49,499 bases of DNA from Planctomycetota bacterium (GCA_016208685.1 JACQXM010000048.1:1-49499), one strand, 5' to 3'; shown: positions 18,673-27,005, counted from the first letter of the stretch. Program-made: numbers and translations. The notes: a model not told the origin generated them from the letters alone.

Positions 18673-19169
18673 CGCCTAGGTCCTCCAACCGTCTGGATAA
18701 GGTCCGACCACTGGCGGTGGGCTTCGTCGACGCCCAGCTCCGCCCGAATGCACCGCTGCGCCTTGCGGATCGCGTGCGTGAAATCCGTCAGGTCGGAATT
18801 GGTTGATTCCTCACATTGCCGAAGCCGGATCCCCACTTGGACCAGTGCTTCCGAGAGAGCATTCGAGATCCACAGGGCATGCTTGCGATATACCGTCGCA
18901 AACTCACGCGAATTGGCCGAATGCGTGCGGCGCCCATTGGGCTCCGGCGCAAGGATCGCTTCCTCGATTTGCAGCAACTGGTCGTAGACTTCGGTGTAGG
19001 CGGCACAGACGCGCTCGAGTGGGAAGCCGATCGCCCGCCATGACCGATCACGCTGCCGGTCCCGAATCTCCATTCGGTACTTTCGGAGGTCGAAGATATG
19101 CGTCAGAAGCGCGGCCGAGACCGCGGACATCGCGCCAATAGTGGAAGCAACCAGCGTACTGGAGTCCAT
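18669..19169 (-). CDS. Unrecognised membrane-anchored protein of a two-gene module
   Basis: About 166 residues from the ATG at 19169, which has AAGGA 5 bases upstream; a GTG at 19193 would add eight residues. One hydrophobic helix (STLVASTIGAMSAVSAALL) at the N terminus is followed by a basic, probably helical cytoplasmic part (residues ~35-160). It is the first gene of the pair with the protein at 17752-18672. A short membrane anchor coupled to a soluble partner is a layout seen in several defence and signalling modules, but nothing here identifies one. Base composition is lower in G+C than the surroundings. Confidence 0.6.
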   Translation of the reverse strand: MDSSTLVASTIGAMSAVSAALLTHIFDLRKYRMEIRDRQRDRSWRAIGFPLERVCAAYTEVYDQLLQIEEAILAPEPNGRRTHSANSREFATVYRKHALWISNALSEALVQVGIRLRQCEESTNSDLTDFTHAIRKAQRCIRAELGVDEAHRQWSDLIQTVGGPRR

Positions 19170-19571
19170 GCGATCCTTCCGCGTACGCACCACCTAGCTC
19201 GCATGCGATTCTCTTTCTAGCGAGCTATCCACAGGGGTACCACGCAATGCTACATGGCGTCAATACCCATCGAGTGAGATTGCGGCACATTCTTGGCAAC
19301 GGAGCCGAGCGTTGTCTGTTGGGGAATAGAGAAGGGCCGTAACCATTGACCTGTTGTAACCGTTCACGGGTTTCGTGAACGCCGCTCCTTAAGTCGTTAT
19401 AATACAAGGAGTTACGATCCACCTAGGAGTCTTTGGAGCCCGGATCGCAGAATCGTCTAACTGCTTATGTATTAAGCACTTAGCGACCCGACCCGTCAAC
19501 GGTTACGACCTTTCTCAAGCTGACCGATTCTATGCCGCCAGGAGTTTCTCCATGCGGCGAATGACGGCACG
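19170..19571. other. Intergenic, relatively AT-rich, with hairpin
   Basis: It contains the hairpin CGTTCACG-GGTTT-CGTGAACG (19361-19381). On the plus strand a TATAAT is followed closely by AAGGAG (about 19397-19410), but no open frame begins after it. No gene is supported. The minus-strand part near 19200 should hold the start signals of the two-gene module. Confidence 0.4.
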
Positions 19572-20405
19572 CTAATGGCTGACCCTCGCCACGTCTCTGC
19601 TCGCCCCATTCCAGACCATCTGCCGCAGTTCCTGTTTGCGCTGCCGGATCGGCGGAAGTGGAAGCACGTTCTCGGCATCCTTGCGGCCTTGGGCACACTG
19701 GGTCTGACGGCCCACGTGCCCCGTGGCGTGGCGTCTCTCAGCGTGATGATAGAGCTTGCCGACGGCCGCCATCTTCTTGGCCCGCTTGAGCGTCTGGGTG
19801 TCGTCGAGGATGAAGTAGTTCGTCTGCCCCACTCGATACAGGCAGTTTAGCTGCACCGTATTGCCTGAGCCGTCGTTAATCTGGGCGATCCTCCAGCCTT
19901 CCTCGTACAGGTAGATTCCGGTCTTCTCGCGCGCGCCGGAGTTGCTCACCACCTCCTGCCTCCGCCGCCCGGTCCCGTCGTACTCGGCGGTCTGGATGAC
20001 TACGTCAGCGTCGTTGGCGGAGCCAACCCTCAGCATGCGGTCCCAGGAATCGTAGACGTAAACGAACTGCCCGTCGTCGATCAGTTTGCCGGCGTGCTCG
20101 TAGGAGACGCTGGTCCTCGTGCCGCCGAAGGTCTCGTTGATCACCGCGTCGTCCCCGGCGTCGTCGAGGTCGTCGTCGCCCTTCAGGCTCCCTTCTCGGT
20201 CGCCTTGAGTATCATAGCCGATCCTGAGGCCCGGGGGAACCGCGAGAGCGCCGACACGCGCCACGGCCCCGCCGCGAGTGCAGGATCGGTGACGTTGATC
20301 CGTAGCGTCCCGTCTACCCAGACTCTGATGGCGCGAAGGTGCCCCGCCCCTGCGAAGCAGGGGCGTCGTCGGGTGATTCACGCGCTTCGAAAGCCGATCC
20401 CCCAC
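19572..20405 (-). pseudogene. RHS/YD-repeat protein remnant
   Basis: The middle of this frame reads like an RHS (YD) repeat core: FVYVYDSWDRMLRV, then VIQTAEYDGTGRR and EGWRIAQINDGSGNTV, the usual spacing of tyrosine-aspartate repeats. Both ends are low-complexity basic sequence unlike RHS proteins. There is no credible ribosome site, and the fragment (~130 recognisable residues) is far shorter than the >1000 of a working RHS/toxin protein. It is best read as the decayed end of an RHS gene left in an accessory region. The hairpin at 20345-20365 lies inside its 5' part. Confidence 0.5.
20345..20365. repeat. Hairpin with GAA loop
   Basis: CGCCCCTGC-GAA-GCAGGGGCG is a perfect 9-bp stem. It sits in degenerate DNA upstream of mcsA and is one of several short perfect palindromes in the accessory parts of the window. 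The rest of 20406-20692 shows no gene. Confidence 0.5.
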
Positions 20406-20692
20406 ACCTTCCTGACGGAAGGGATGGGGCGCCTTGCCGGAGTCGGAGGGTGTGCTCGGGCACGCGCGGGCTCGTCACCGCTTCCCGCGTGAGCCCGGCT
20501 TATGTAGCCGCAACGGTTTGCGGTTACGGCTCGCCGCGGCGTGTCGGCGGTATCCGATCAGAATCGCGACAGAATGGAGCGGTCCGGGCCGGACCGCTCG
20601 TTCGCACGCACGGCTCTGAAAGCCGGCACGAGATTCCGCTGGAACCGTCACAGGCCCCGTGTCGGCGTGTCGTCGCGCACCGGCCGCGCCGA

Positions 20693-20721
20693 TTGACGCC
20701 AGCGCGCGCGGCTCGTAAAAT
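20693..20721 (+). promoter_or_regulatory. Predicted sigma70-type promoter of mcsA-mcsB
   Basis: TTGACG (20693-20698), a 17-base spacer and TAAAAT (20716-20721). Transcription would start near 20728, about 36 bases before the mcsA ATG. No CtsR-type operator was noticed. Confidence 0.6.
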
Positions 20722-20763
20722 TCGTGGCCGAGGGGTGGTTCCCCCTGCAAGGCGGCCCGACGC

Positions 20764-21261
20764 ATGAACGCCCTGTGTCAACACTGCAAGCAGGCGAAAG
20801 CCACGGTGCACATCACCGACGTGGCGGAGAGGCGCGAACGCCACCTCTGCGAAGATTGCGCCGAGCGCGAGGGCGTGATCGTCAAGCAGAGCAGCCAGAC
20901 GACCAACGCCATCCTCCAGGAGTTCATCAAGCACAAGACGGGGCTGGCCGCCGTGGACGACCGCACCTGCCCCAAGTGCGGCATCACCTTCCGCGAGTTC
21001 CGGCTCAAGGGGCTTTTGGGCTGCCCGCACGACTACGAGGCCTTTCGCCCCCTGCTGCTGCCGCTCATCGAGCGCGCCCATCACGGGGCCACGCAACACC
21101 TGGGCAAGGTGCCCTCCGCGGCGGACCCGGCGCTGCGCAAACAGGCCGGCCTGCGGCGGCTGCGGCAACAGTTGCAGGAGGCCGTGGACCAGGAGAACTA
21201 CGAGGCCGCGGCGCGACTCCGTGATCAGCTTCGGCAGATGGAATCCGCGGAACCGGCATGA
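20764..21261 (+). CDS. mcsA: McsA-type zinc-binding UVR-domain protein
   Basis: 165 residues. The N terminus has two CxxC pairs (CQHC, CEDC) and a further CPKC/GC pair, as in McsA treble-clef modules. The C-terminal ~40 residues form a UVR helix pair (AVDQENYEAAARLRDQLRQM), matching the UVR-like middle domain of ClpC. In Bacillus, McsA activates the arginine kinase McsB and helps deliver substrates to ClpC. The gene overlaps mcsB by 4 bases (ATGA at 21258). The weak ribosome site AAGG sits about 11 bases before the ATG. This supports a phospho-arginine protein-quality pathway together with clpC at 5110. Confidence 0.9.
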   Translation: MNALCQHCKQAKATVHITDVAERRERHLCEDCAEREGVIVKQSSQTTNAILQEFIKHKTGLAAVDDRTCPKCGITFREFRLKGLLGCPHDYEAFRPLLLPLIERAHHGATQHLGKVPSAADPALRKQAGLRRLRQQLQEAVDQENYEAAARLRDQLRQMESAEPA

Positions 21262-21830
21262 GCCTCGACACGCTAGCCCAGAACACCGGCGAGTGGCTTC
21301 ACGGCAGCGGACCCATGTCCGACGTGGTGCTCTCCTCGCGCGTGCGGCTGGCCCGGAATTTGGCGGAGTTTCCCTTCCTTACCACGGCCAGTTCCGAAGA
21401 ACGCACCGGCGTGTACCGCGTGCTGGCGGAGGCCATCTCCGCCACCAGCGCCGGAGCCGACGCCTTCCTGGTGGACGTGGAACAGGCCAGTACGCTCGAC
21501 CGGCAGTTCCTGGTGGAGCGACACCTCATCAGCCGCCATCATGCCGCGGGCGAGGGCAGCCGGGGGGTGAGCATTTCGCGCAACGAACGGCGCGCGATCA
21601 TGATTAACGAGGAGGACCACCTGCGGGTGCAGGTGTTGCGCGGCGGGCTGCAACTGGAGAGCGTCGGAAGCGAGGTCAGCGAAGTGGACGACGCCCTGGG
21701 AGCCCGCCTCGCCTTCGCGTTCGACCGGCAACTGGGCTATCTCACCGCCTGCCCCACCAACGTGGGCACCGGCATTCGCGTCTCGGTCATGGCGCACCTG
21801 CCGGCGCTGCGCTGGACCAAGGAAATCTAA
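21258..21830 (+). CDS. mcsB: McsB protein-arginine kinase, N-terminal part (frame cut by in-frame TAA)
   Basis: 190 residues matching the first half of McsB. It has the family start (SDVVLSSRVRLARNL), NEEDHLRVQ with the catalytic-type Glu, and ACPTNVGTGIRVSVM with the active-site Cys. The frame ends at TAA 21828-21830, at a point where Bacillus McsB has a single ordinary residue (TRQI-N-RI). The same frame then continues without indel as the second half of McsB (21834-22310). In family terms this is one gene of about 350 codons with one nonsense codon. The reason could be mutation (pseudogene), a sequencing error, read-through, or a natural split. The ATG overlaps the mcsA stop. Confidence 0.85.
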   Translation: MSLDTLAQNTGEWLHGSGPMSDVVLSSRVRLARNLAEFPFLTTASSEERTGVYRVLAEAISATSAGADAFLVDVEQASTLDRQFLVERHLISRHHAAGEGSRGVSISRNERRAIMINEEDHLRVQVLRGGLQLESVGSEVSEVDDALGARLAFAFDRQLGYLTACPTNVGTGIRVSVMAHLPALRWTKEI

Positions 21831-21833
21831 CGC

Positions 21834-22310
21834 GTGGAGCGCGCGGCGCGTGAACTGCGGCTGGCGGTGCGCGGGCTGTTCGGAGAGGGTACGGAGATCG
21901 TCGGCGATCTCTACCAGATCTCCAACCAGGTCACCCTGGGCTCGTCGGAGGAGGAGATCATCGGCTCCTTCGCCCAGGCGATCCTGCCGCGAATCATCGA
22001 ATACGAATACGCCGCGCGGCAATCGCTGGCCCAGAACAGCGCCTACCAGCTCGACGACCGCATCTGGCGCGCTTACGGCGTGCTGCGTAACGCCCGCTGC
22101 ATCTCCGGCGAGGAAACGCTGGCCCTGCTCTCTCCGCTGCGCATGGGTCTGGCTATGGATCGCTTCCACGAGGTCGACCTGCCCACCTGGACCGACCTCT
22201 TCCTTAACACCCAGTCGGCGCACCTGCAGCGCGCGGCCGGGAGGGCCCTCGAAGGCGAAGAGCGTGCCATCGCCCGCGCCGAGTACATCCGCAAGCGGCT
22301 CCACCGATAG
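21834..22310 (+). CDS. mcsB: McsB protein-arginine kinase, C-terminal part
   Basis: 158 residues in the same frame as the upstream half, beginning at a GTG one codon after the TAA. AAGGA lies about 10 bases before this GTG, so re-initiation is possible. It carries the conserved LAVRGLFGEGTEIVGDLYQI segment that completes the nucleotide/arginine site of guanidino kinases, and a normal C terminus. The phospho-arginine-binding RDxxRA motif near the end of Bacillus McsB reads RAIARA here: the Asp is replaced by Ala, so the allosteric pocket may be weakened. Whether both halves form one enzyme cannot be told from the DNA. Confidence 0.8.
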   Translation: MERAARELRLAVRGLFGEGTEIVGDLYQISNQVTLGSSEEEIIGSFAQAILPRIIEYEYAARQSLAQNSAYQLDDRIWRAYGVLRNARCISGEETLALLSPLRMGLAMDRFHEVDLPTWTDLFLNTQSAHLQRAAGRALEGEERAIARAEYIRKRLHR

Positions 22311-22442
22311 AGCCGGCCGCCGCCGGGCGGGTCGATCATCCAACCACAGGAGCGCGCGCGATCCCGCGCCGCCCCGTACGCTCTCGCCCGCTCCCTCACG
22401 GTCGCGGCACCGTTCGCGCGGCGCCCGAGCCCGCGGGCTGAA

Positions 22443-22898
22443 TCAGCCGAAATAGAGCGTGTCCGCGCGCCGGCAACCGTCGAAACCGTTAAGGAACTGC
22501 ATCAGCAGTGTCGTGGACTCGATCCGGTCGAGCAGATCCGGGGGAGGGGCGCAGGGAGGAAAGGCCTGCCGCACCAGCCGCACCGTGCAAGCGTACGTGG
22601 CGACGTGATGCGCGCAGCTCGCGCAGTGCGCCAGGTGGCGGTCGCAGTCGGCCCGCTGTTCGGCGGCCAGAGCGCCACTGAGCAGGTCGGCAAGCAACTC
22701 GTCGAGCCGGCGGCAGTCTATAGCCGTTGCGGCCGGCGCTGCGGCGACGCCGGCGGGGGTGCGGGCGCCGGGCGTTTCCGGCCCCGTCCCCTTTAGGCCG
22801 ATGGCACCCGCGGAAGGGGCGATGACCGGCTCGCTGGACCGTGCAGGGTCCGGGAGACTCGGCCGACAGGTTCGAACGTCCAATCCCCCAGGCTCCAT
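22443..22898 (-). CDS. zf-HC2 zinc-finger (anti-sigma-like) protein
   Basis: About 150 residues from the ATG at 22898 (a TTG at 22922 is the alternative; ribosome sites are poor). The first ~60 residues are low-complexity. Residues ~60-110 contain CRRLDELLADLL and HLAHCASC, the HxxxCxxC zinc-binding pattern of anti-sigma ZAS/zf-HC2 domains. No transmembrane helix follows, so it would be a soluble zinc-finger protein. It is divergent from the ECF sigma gene at 23137, whose own downstream partner (23754) has the same kind of domain. A role in controlling that sigma factor is inferred. Confidence 0.6.
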   Translation of the reverse strand: MEPGGLDVRTCRPSLPDPARSSEPVIAPSAGAIGLKGTGPETPGARTPAGVAAAPAATAIDCRRLDELLADLLSGALAAEQRADCDRHLAHCASCAHHVATYACTVRLVRQAFPPCAPPPDLLDRIESTTLLMQFLNGFDGCRRADTLYFG

Positions 22899-23031
22899 CC
22901 ACGCAGCCCCACAAGGTCCCAAAACGCGGCGCTTGGGCGCGCCGGCCCACGCAACAACGCCTGGCCACGATCGCTAGATGCCGGGCGCGACGACGCGTTA
23001 CACCCTCGATTTCCAGAAACGCCGCGTTTGG

Positions 23032-23060
23032 TTGTAACCATCCGCCCCTCGCCATACTCT
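23032..23060 (+). promoter_or_regulatory. Possible promoter of the ECF sigma gene
   Basis: TTGTAA (23032-23037), a 17-base spacer and TACTCT (23055-23060) precede the sigma gene. The leader would be about 70 bases. The TGTAAC core could instead be an ECF-type -35 element, which would mean self-activation. Confidence 0.35.
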
Positions 23061-23136
23061 AAAGTCCAGGCCCGGCTGTCGGAGCCGGTGCGACGACGGC
23101 GGGCCGTGGTCGCCGGCGCCTTGCGTGAGGGTAGGC

Positions 23137-23754
23137 ATGGACACTCCGGCCATCGTTACCACTGCGGCCGCGACCGACCCGGCAGACGCGGCGATTCTCG
23201 CCGGTCTGCGCAACGGCGATGCCGCGGCGTGCACCGAATTCGTGCGCTCCCATGCCGGGATGGCGCTGGGCGTCGCTCGCCGCATTCTGCGTAACGAGGC
23301 CGACGCCCAGGACGCGGTGCAGGACGCCTTCGCGTCCTTTTTCCGAGGACTCGGTGACTTCCGGCAACAAAGCCGCCTGACCACCTGGCTGCACCGCATC
23401 GTGGTCAACGCGGCGCTGATGAAACGCCGCGCCGCGCAGCGCCGCGACGAGTGCTGCATCGACGAGCTGTTGCCCAGCTACCACGCCGACGGCCACCGCC
23501 GCGACCCACGACCCGAATGGGTACTGCCGTCCGGCGCGGGCTCAGCGGGCGACGATCTTGCGGGGTTGGTACGCCGCAAGGTTGATGAGTTGCCGGACGA
23601 CTATCGCGTGGTGCTCGTGCTACGGGACGTGGAAGAGCTGGACACGGAAGAGACGGCCGAGGTGCTCGGCACCACGCCGGGGGCCGTTAAGACCCGCCTG
23701 CACCGCGCCCGGCAGGCGTTGCGAACCCTCCTCGAGCGGGAGTTTGTGCCCTGA
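23137..23754 (+). CDS. RNA polymerase ECF-type sigma factor
   Basis: 205 residues from the ATG at 23137, with GAGGG just upstream; a GTG at 23125 is also in frame. Region 2 includes NEADAQDAVQDAFASFFRGL and RLTTWLHRIVVNAALMKRR. After an Asp/Pro-rich linker, region 4 reads LPDDYRVVLVLRDVEEL, then EETAEVLGTTPGAVKTRLHR, the helix-turn-helix that binds the -35 element. Length and order match group IV sigma factors. Its stop and the next gene's ATG share one base (TGATG), so sigma and the following zf-HC2 protein form a sigma/anti-sigma pair. Confidence 0.93.
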   Translation: MDTPAIVTTAAATDPADAAILAGLRNGDAAACTEFVRSHAGMALGVARRILRNEADAQDAVQDAFASFFRGLGDFRQQSRLTTWLHRIVVNAALMKRRAAQRRDECCIDELLPSYHADGHRRDPRPEWVLPSGAGSAGDDLAGLVRRKVDELPDDYRVVLVLRDVEELDTEETAEVLGTTPGAVKTRLHRARQALRTLLEREFVP

Positions 23755-24017
23755 TGTCGATGTTGACCTGTAAAGAGTTCGTCGAGTTCCTAGACGACTA
23801 CGTCGCCGGCGCCCAGGAGTCGCCGGTGCGCACGGAGTTTGAGCGGCACCTGGCCGTCTGCCCCGATTGTGTCACCTATCTGCGGACCTACCAGCACACG
23901 ATCGCCCTCGCGCGCAGCACCCGACTCGACCCCACCGTGCCGCCCCCCGCCGACGCCCCGGCCGAACTCATCACGGCGATCCCCGCCGCCCGGGCCAAGG
24001 AAAGCGGGAGAAACTGA
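23754..24017 (+). CDS. zf-HC2 anti-sigma factor, soluble
   Basis: 87 residues. CKEFVEFLDDYV is followed by HLAVCPDCVTYL, giving the H-x3-C-x2-C zinc site of anti-sigma domains (zf-HC2). There is no membrane helix, so it would hold the sigma factor in the cytoplasm. It overlaps the sigma gene by one base. A second protein with the same kind of domain is encoded divergently at 22443-22898. Confidence 0.85.
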   Translation: MSMLTCKEFVEFLDDYVAGAQESPVRTEFERHLAVCPDCVTYLRTYQHTIALARSTRLDPTVPPPADAPAELITAIPAARAKESGRN

Positions 24018-25331
24018 ATGGGCCCTGCACGGCCTGCGCCGCCGCTCTGCCGCAGGCGAGGGACTGATGTGGCGCCACACGCGGGTGTCGGGGCCACGCC
24101 CTACCGATGCCACTGGAGTAGCCTGGCGCCCGCAGCCCGATCATCCGCGCAGCCCTGACGTATGTAGAATGATGAATGCGGAATGCGGAAGGAAAGTCAC
24201 GAAGGCACGGAGAGACGAAGGGAGGGAACAGGGTCGGCGACGAAGCAACGAATGTCGAAATGCGAGAAACCTCGACACGACGAAACGGACACGGAACGAC
24301 GACGAGGGGAACGGGGAACAGGGTCAGCGACGAAAGTACGAAGGAAGGTCAATCGACATTCGCCAATCGACAATCGACTATCAAAATTCACCGATCGCCA
24401 TCGGAGGTCGCTGCCGTACGCATGGGGCGGACGACGCAACACATCGCGACCGTGTCCGCAGCCTGTAGGGCTGCTCGATAGTAGCCGTGGGCAAGCGCAG
24501 CGCCGCCCACGGTGCGGTGAGGTGAGATTCTCCTCAACCCTGTAAGGGTTGTCTTACGCGCCGCGGGTGCGGCGGCGCGAGCACGCCCCGAACCCTGTAA
24601 GGGTTGTCTCCCGACCTCCAAGCCGACCCCTACAGGGTCGGCCACGCTCGAGGGGCGCCGTACCCGGCGGCGGCGCTGCGCTTGCCACCGGCTACTGTCT
24701 GTCAGGCCTTCAGCCTGAACCTCGCGGCGAGCCATCCCGGCGGGAGGCGCGCTCCCTGCAGAACGGGGAGCGCCGGGGAGCTTCGCGAATGGAGAATGGT
24801 AAACGCGGAATGCGGCAGGGGGGGACGAAGCAACGGAGACACGAAGCGACGAAGGATCAGCACCACGACGGTATGGGGTGGTCAAACAGAGCCGTCCCGA
24901 TGAAATCGGGATGACGAAGCGGGCCTTCGCCGGCGGGGCTCGGCCGCCGCGCCATCAGTACCGCGAGTGCCAAAGAGCGGCAGGGTGCCCCATCGCTTCA
25001 GCGGTGGGGGAGCCGATTGCTTCGCGAATGCTGAATGGTGAATGTGGAATGCGGAAACCGAGCCTCGACCCGAAAGCAGAGCCGCGACCGTGAGGGAGCT
25101 GGCCTTCGCCGCAGGGGAACGGCTGCCGCGCCATCAGTACCGCGAGTGCTAACGAGCGGCGCGGGTGCCACTGCTCTGTGAGCAGTGATCTTCCGTTCAG
25201 CGCGCGCCGAGCGGCCGGGTGCCCACCGCCTCAGCGGTGCGGGAGTCGAATGCTTCGTGAATGATGAATGGTGAATGTCGCAGCGGAGCGGAAATCCCGC
25301 CGCGCGTGAGTAACCCCACCGGGCCGGGAGC
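24018..25331. repeat. Repeat-rich gene desert
   Basis: About 1.3 kb without a credible gene. Its first third is A/G-rich and built from degenerate words (GAATGATGAATGCGGAATG at 24167-24186, ACGAAG and GACGAAGC variants, CAATCGACAATCGAC). Similar GAATG strings return near 24788, 25025 and 25258. Palindromes follow: AACCCTGTAAGGGTTGTCT twice (24536-24554, 24591-24609), CCGACCC-CTACA-GGGTCGG (24623-24641), CCGTGGGC...GCCCACGG near 24485-24512, and TCAGGC-CTTCA-GCCTGA near 24711. A 49-bp direct repeat lies at 24922-24970 and 25101-25149. The repeats are non-coding by appearance. Confidence 0.7.
25165..25187. repeat. Hairpin unit related to the 17475-17587 element
   Basis: GTGC followed by CACTGCTC-TGT-GAGCAGTG, the same hairpin design as the end units of the compound palindrome at 17475-17587. 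Here it is a single unit inside the gene desert. Confidence 0.55.
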
Positions 25332-27005
25332 TCAGCGCGGGCCCAGCCAGCGCTGGAGCTTGGCGAAGTCGGCGAGGTCCACGTGGCCGTCGCGGCGGGA
25401 GTCGGCGCAGAGGCAGCCCGCAGCGCGCGGGGCCGCGGGACCGGCAAGGCAGGCGCGCAGCGCGGCGTAGTCAGGCAGGGTGACGATCCAGTCGCAGGTG
25501 CAGTCGCCGAAGGTCTCGCATTCGTCGGGAATCAGGTTGTCGTCGCAGTCGGCGGCGGCGGCGGCGATCTCGTCGGCGTCGGGAATCTCATTGAAGTTGC
25601 AATCCTGGGGGATGCGGAGGAAATAGACGTCCTGCTCGCCGTTGAAGGTGGCGGCGTACGCGACGTTGACCCCGCGCTCGTCGGAGGTGAGGTCGTAGTA
25701 GTCGCCGAGTTTGTCGCTGCCGCCCGGCAAACCGATCCGACTGTCGAAGACAGGACTGACGGGGACGTAGTCGGACCAGCTCTCGCCACCGTCGAGGGAG
25801 AATGCGTAGAACAGCTCCGAGAGGGTCGCCTCCCCGGTGTTGCGCGTGTCGTTCCACAGCGCGTCGATGCGCCCGTTGGGCGCGACATCCATCATGCCGA
25901 ACCACTGCCAGGAATCTGATGGGCTGATGGCGGGTCGCTGGCGCCAAGTCACGCCTCGATCCGCACTGCATGCAAAGGCAACTTCAGTCGGGTCTCCCTC
26001 ACCTTGACCGCATGAACAGAGTACGTAGACGCGGCCACGCGTTGGTCCGGAGGAATGGTCCGCCAGGATCCACACCTGTCCAAGTAGGCCCCCAGGATTC
26101 GGCGCCCCGGAAATACCCAATATGCCGAGATTCGCCTGTGCCTCCATAGCCAGCGTCGGCGAAACTCGGGGGTCCTGCGCGTCGTCAGATCTGCCGACTC
26201 GGGTAAAGTAGTCCACCTGGTAAAGCGCGCCGTCCGGGCCCACGGTCAGCGTTCCCAGATTGTTGTCGAAGTGCAGAGTCCGCTGGAAGGTGCGCCCACC
26301 ATCCGTTGAGCGACACAGAGCACTGCTGCGGCCTACCACATAGATATGGCCGCGCCCTATACCGGTCGTGCGGTCAATTGCCATCCACGGTTTGTCGAGG
26401 TACCCATTCCAGACTTGACTTAGGAAGGTCCATGTACAACCGCTATCCTGGGAACGGAATAGGCGTAGTTCATCGAAGTCAAAGGTGAGATAGTAGACGC
26501 GCCCCTCTGCATCCGGCTCCAGCACCGGGTCGCTTCCGAACTCCCCGGGATCCAAGGTCCCCGGAAACGTCCAACTCCACCCCCCGTCGTGCGAATACGC
26601 CCAACCAGCCTCACGGAAGTCGGATTGGACACTGTTGAACTGCCTCCAGCCGATGACGATCTTGTTGGGATCGTTCGGGTCAACTGCCATCGACGGTTCG
26701 TTCGCGGCGTCGCCGGGGATGTTGGCGCCGTTGTCGTCCACGTTTACCTGCACACTTACATATGGCCCGCGGGACCAGGTTGTCGCGCCATACGCGCCGC
26801 TTCGTTTCGGCCTGGGAGCCGGCGGAACCCAAGGGCCCACCGGCGGCGATTCATGGTGGTACGGTTCGGCGAACGCTGCCGCCCTCAGCGCGATTGCGAC
26901 ACCCTCCTCGGCACGCACGGCCCGCCGGGGCGACGGCGAGCCCGAAAGGGCTCCGCACGCCACGCCCGATAACAGCAGCGCTGCAACCTGACGACTCCGG
27001 GCCAT
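25332..27005 (-). CDS. Secreted Asp-box (BNR) beta-propeller with dockerin-like C terminus
   Basis: About 557 residues. The ATG at 27005 has a GGAGCGGGGG ribosome-site region and opens a signal peptide (MARSRQVAALLLSGVACGAL). Residues ~95-440 contain at least five Asp-boxes of the S-x-D-x-G-x-T/S-W type (YSHDGGWSW, SQDSGCTW, STDGGRTF, SADRGVTW, SLDGGESW), typical of sialidase-like propellers. No FRIP/RIP arginine motif was seen, so glycosidase activity is doubtful. The C terminus has Ca-binding-like stretches (CNFNEIPDADE, CDDNLIPDECE) and ends with DGHVDLADFAKLQRWLG, a dockerin-type F-hand. It is probably a cell-surface or extracellular protein that docks to a scaffold. The central part is less GC-rich than its ends. 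Confidence 0.85.
   Translation of the reverse strand: MARSRQVAALLLSGVACGALSGSPSPRRAVRAEEGVAIALRAAAFAEPYHHESPPVGPWVPPAPRPKRSGAYGATTWSRGPYVSVQVNVDDNGANIPGDAANEPSMAVDPNDPNKIVIGWRQFNSVQSDFREAGWAYSHDGGWSWTFPGTLDPGEFGSDPVLEPDAEGRVYYLTFDFDELRLFRSQDSGCTWTFLSQVWNGYLDKPWMAIDRTTGIGRGHIYVVGRSSALCRSTDGGRTFQRTLHFDNNLGTLTVGPDGALYQVDYFTRVGRSDDAQDPRVSPTLAMEAQANLGILGISGAPNPGGLLGQVWILADHSSGPTRGRVYVLCSCGQGEGDPTEVAFACSADRGVTWRQRPAISPSDSWQWFGMMDVAPNGRIDALWNDTRNTGEATLSELFYAFSLDGGESWSDYVPVSPVFDSRIGLPGGSDKLGDYYDLTSDERGVNVAYAATFNGEQDVYFLRIPQDCNFNEIPDADEIAAAAADCDDNLIPDECETFGDCTCDWIVTLPDYAALRACLAGPAAPRAAGCLCADSRRDGHVDLADFAKLQRWLGPR

Noticed and set aside
22860..22900. GGTTCGAA resembling a tRNA T-loop
   Set aside because: No acceptor, D or anticodon arms can be folded around it, and it lies inside the 5' part of the zinc-finger gene frame.
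24160..25280. Word-like repeats as a CRISPR or tandem array
   Set aside because: Units are degenerate, unevenly spaced and lack spacer-repeat structure; no cas genes are nearby.
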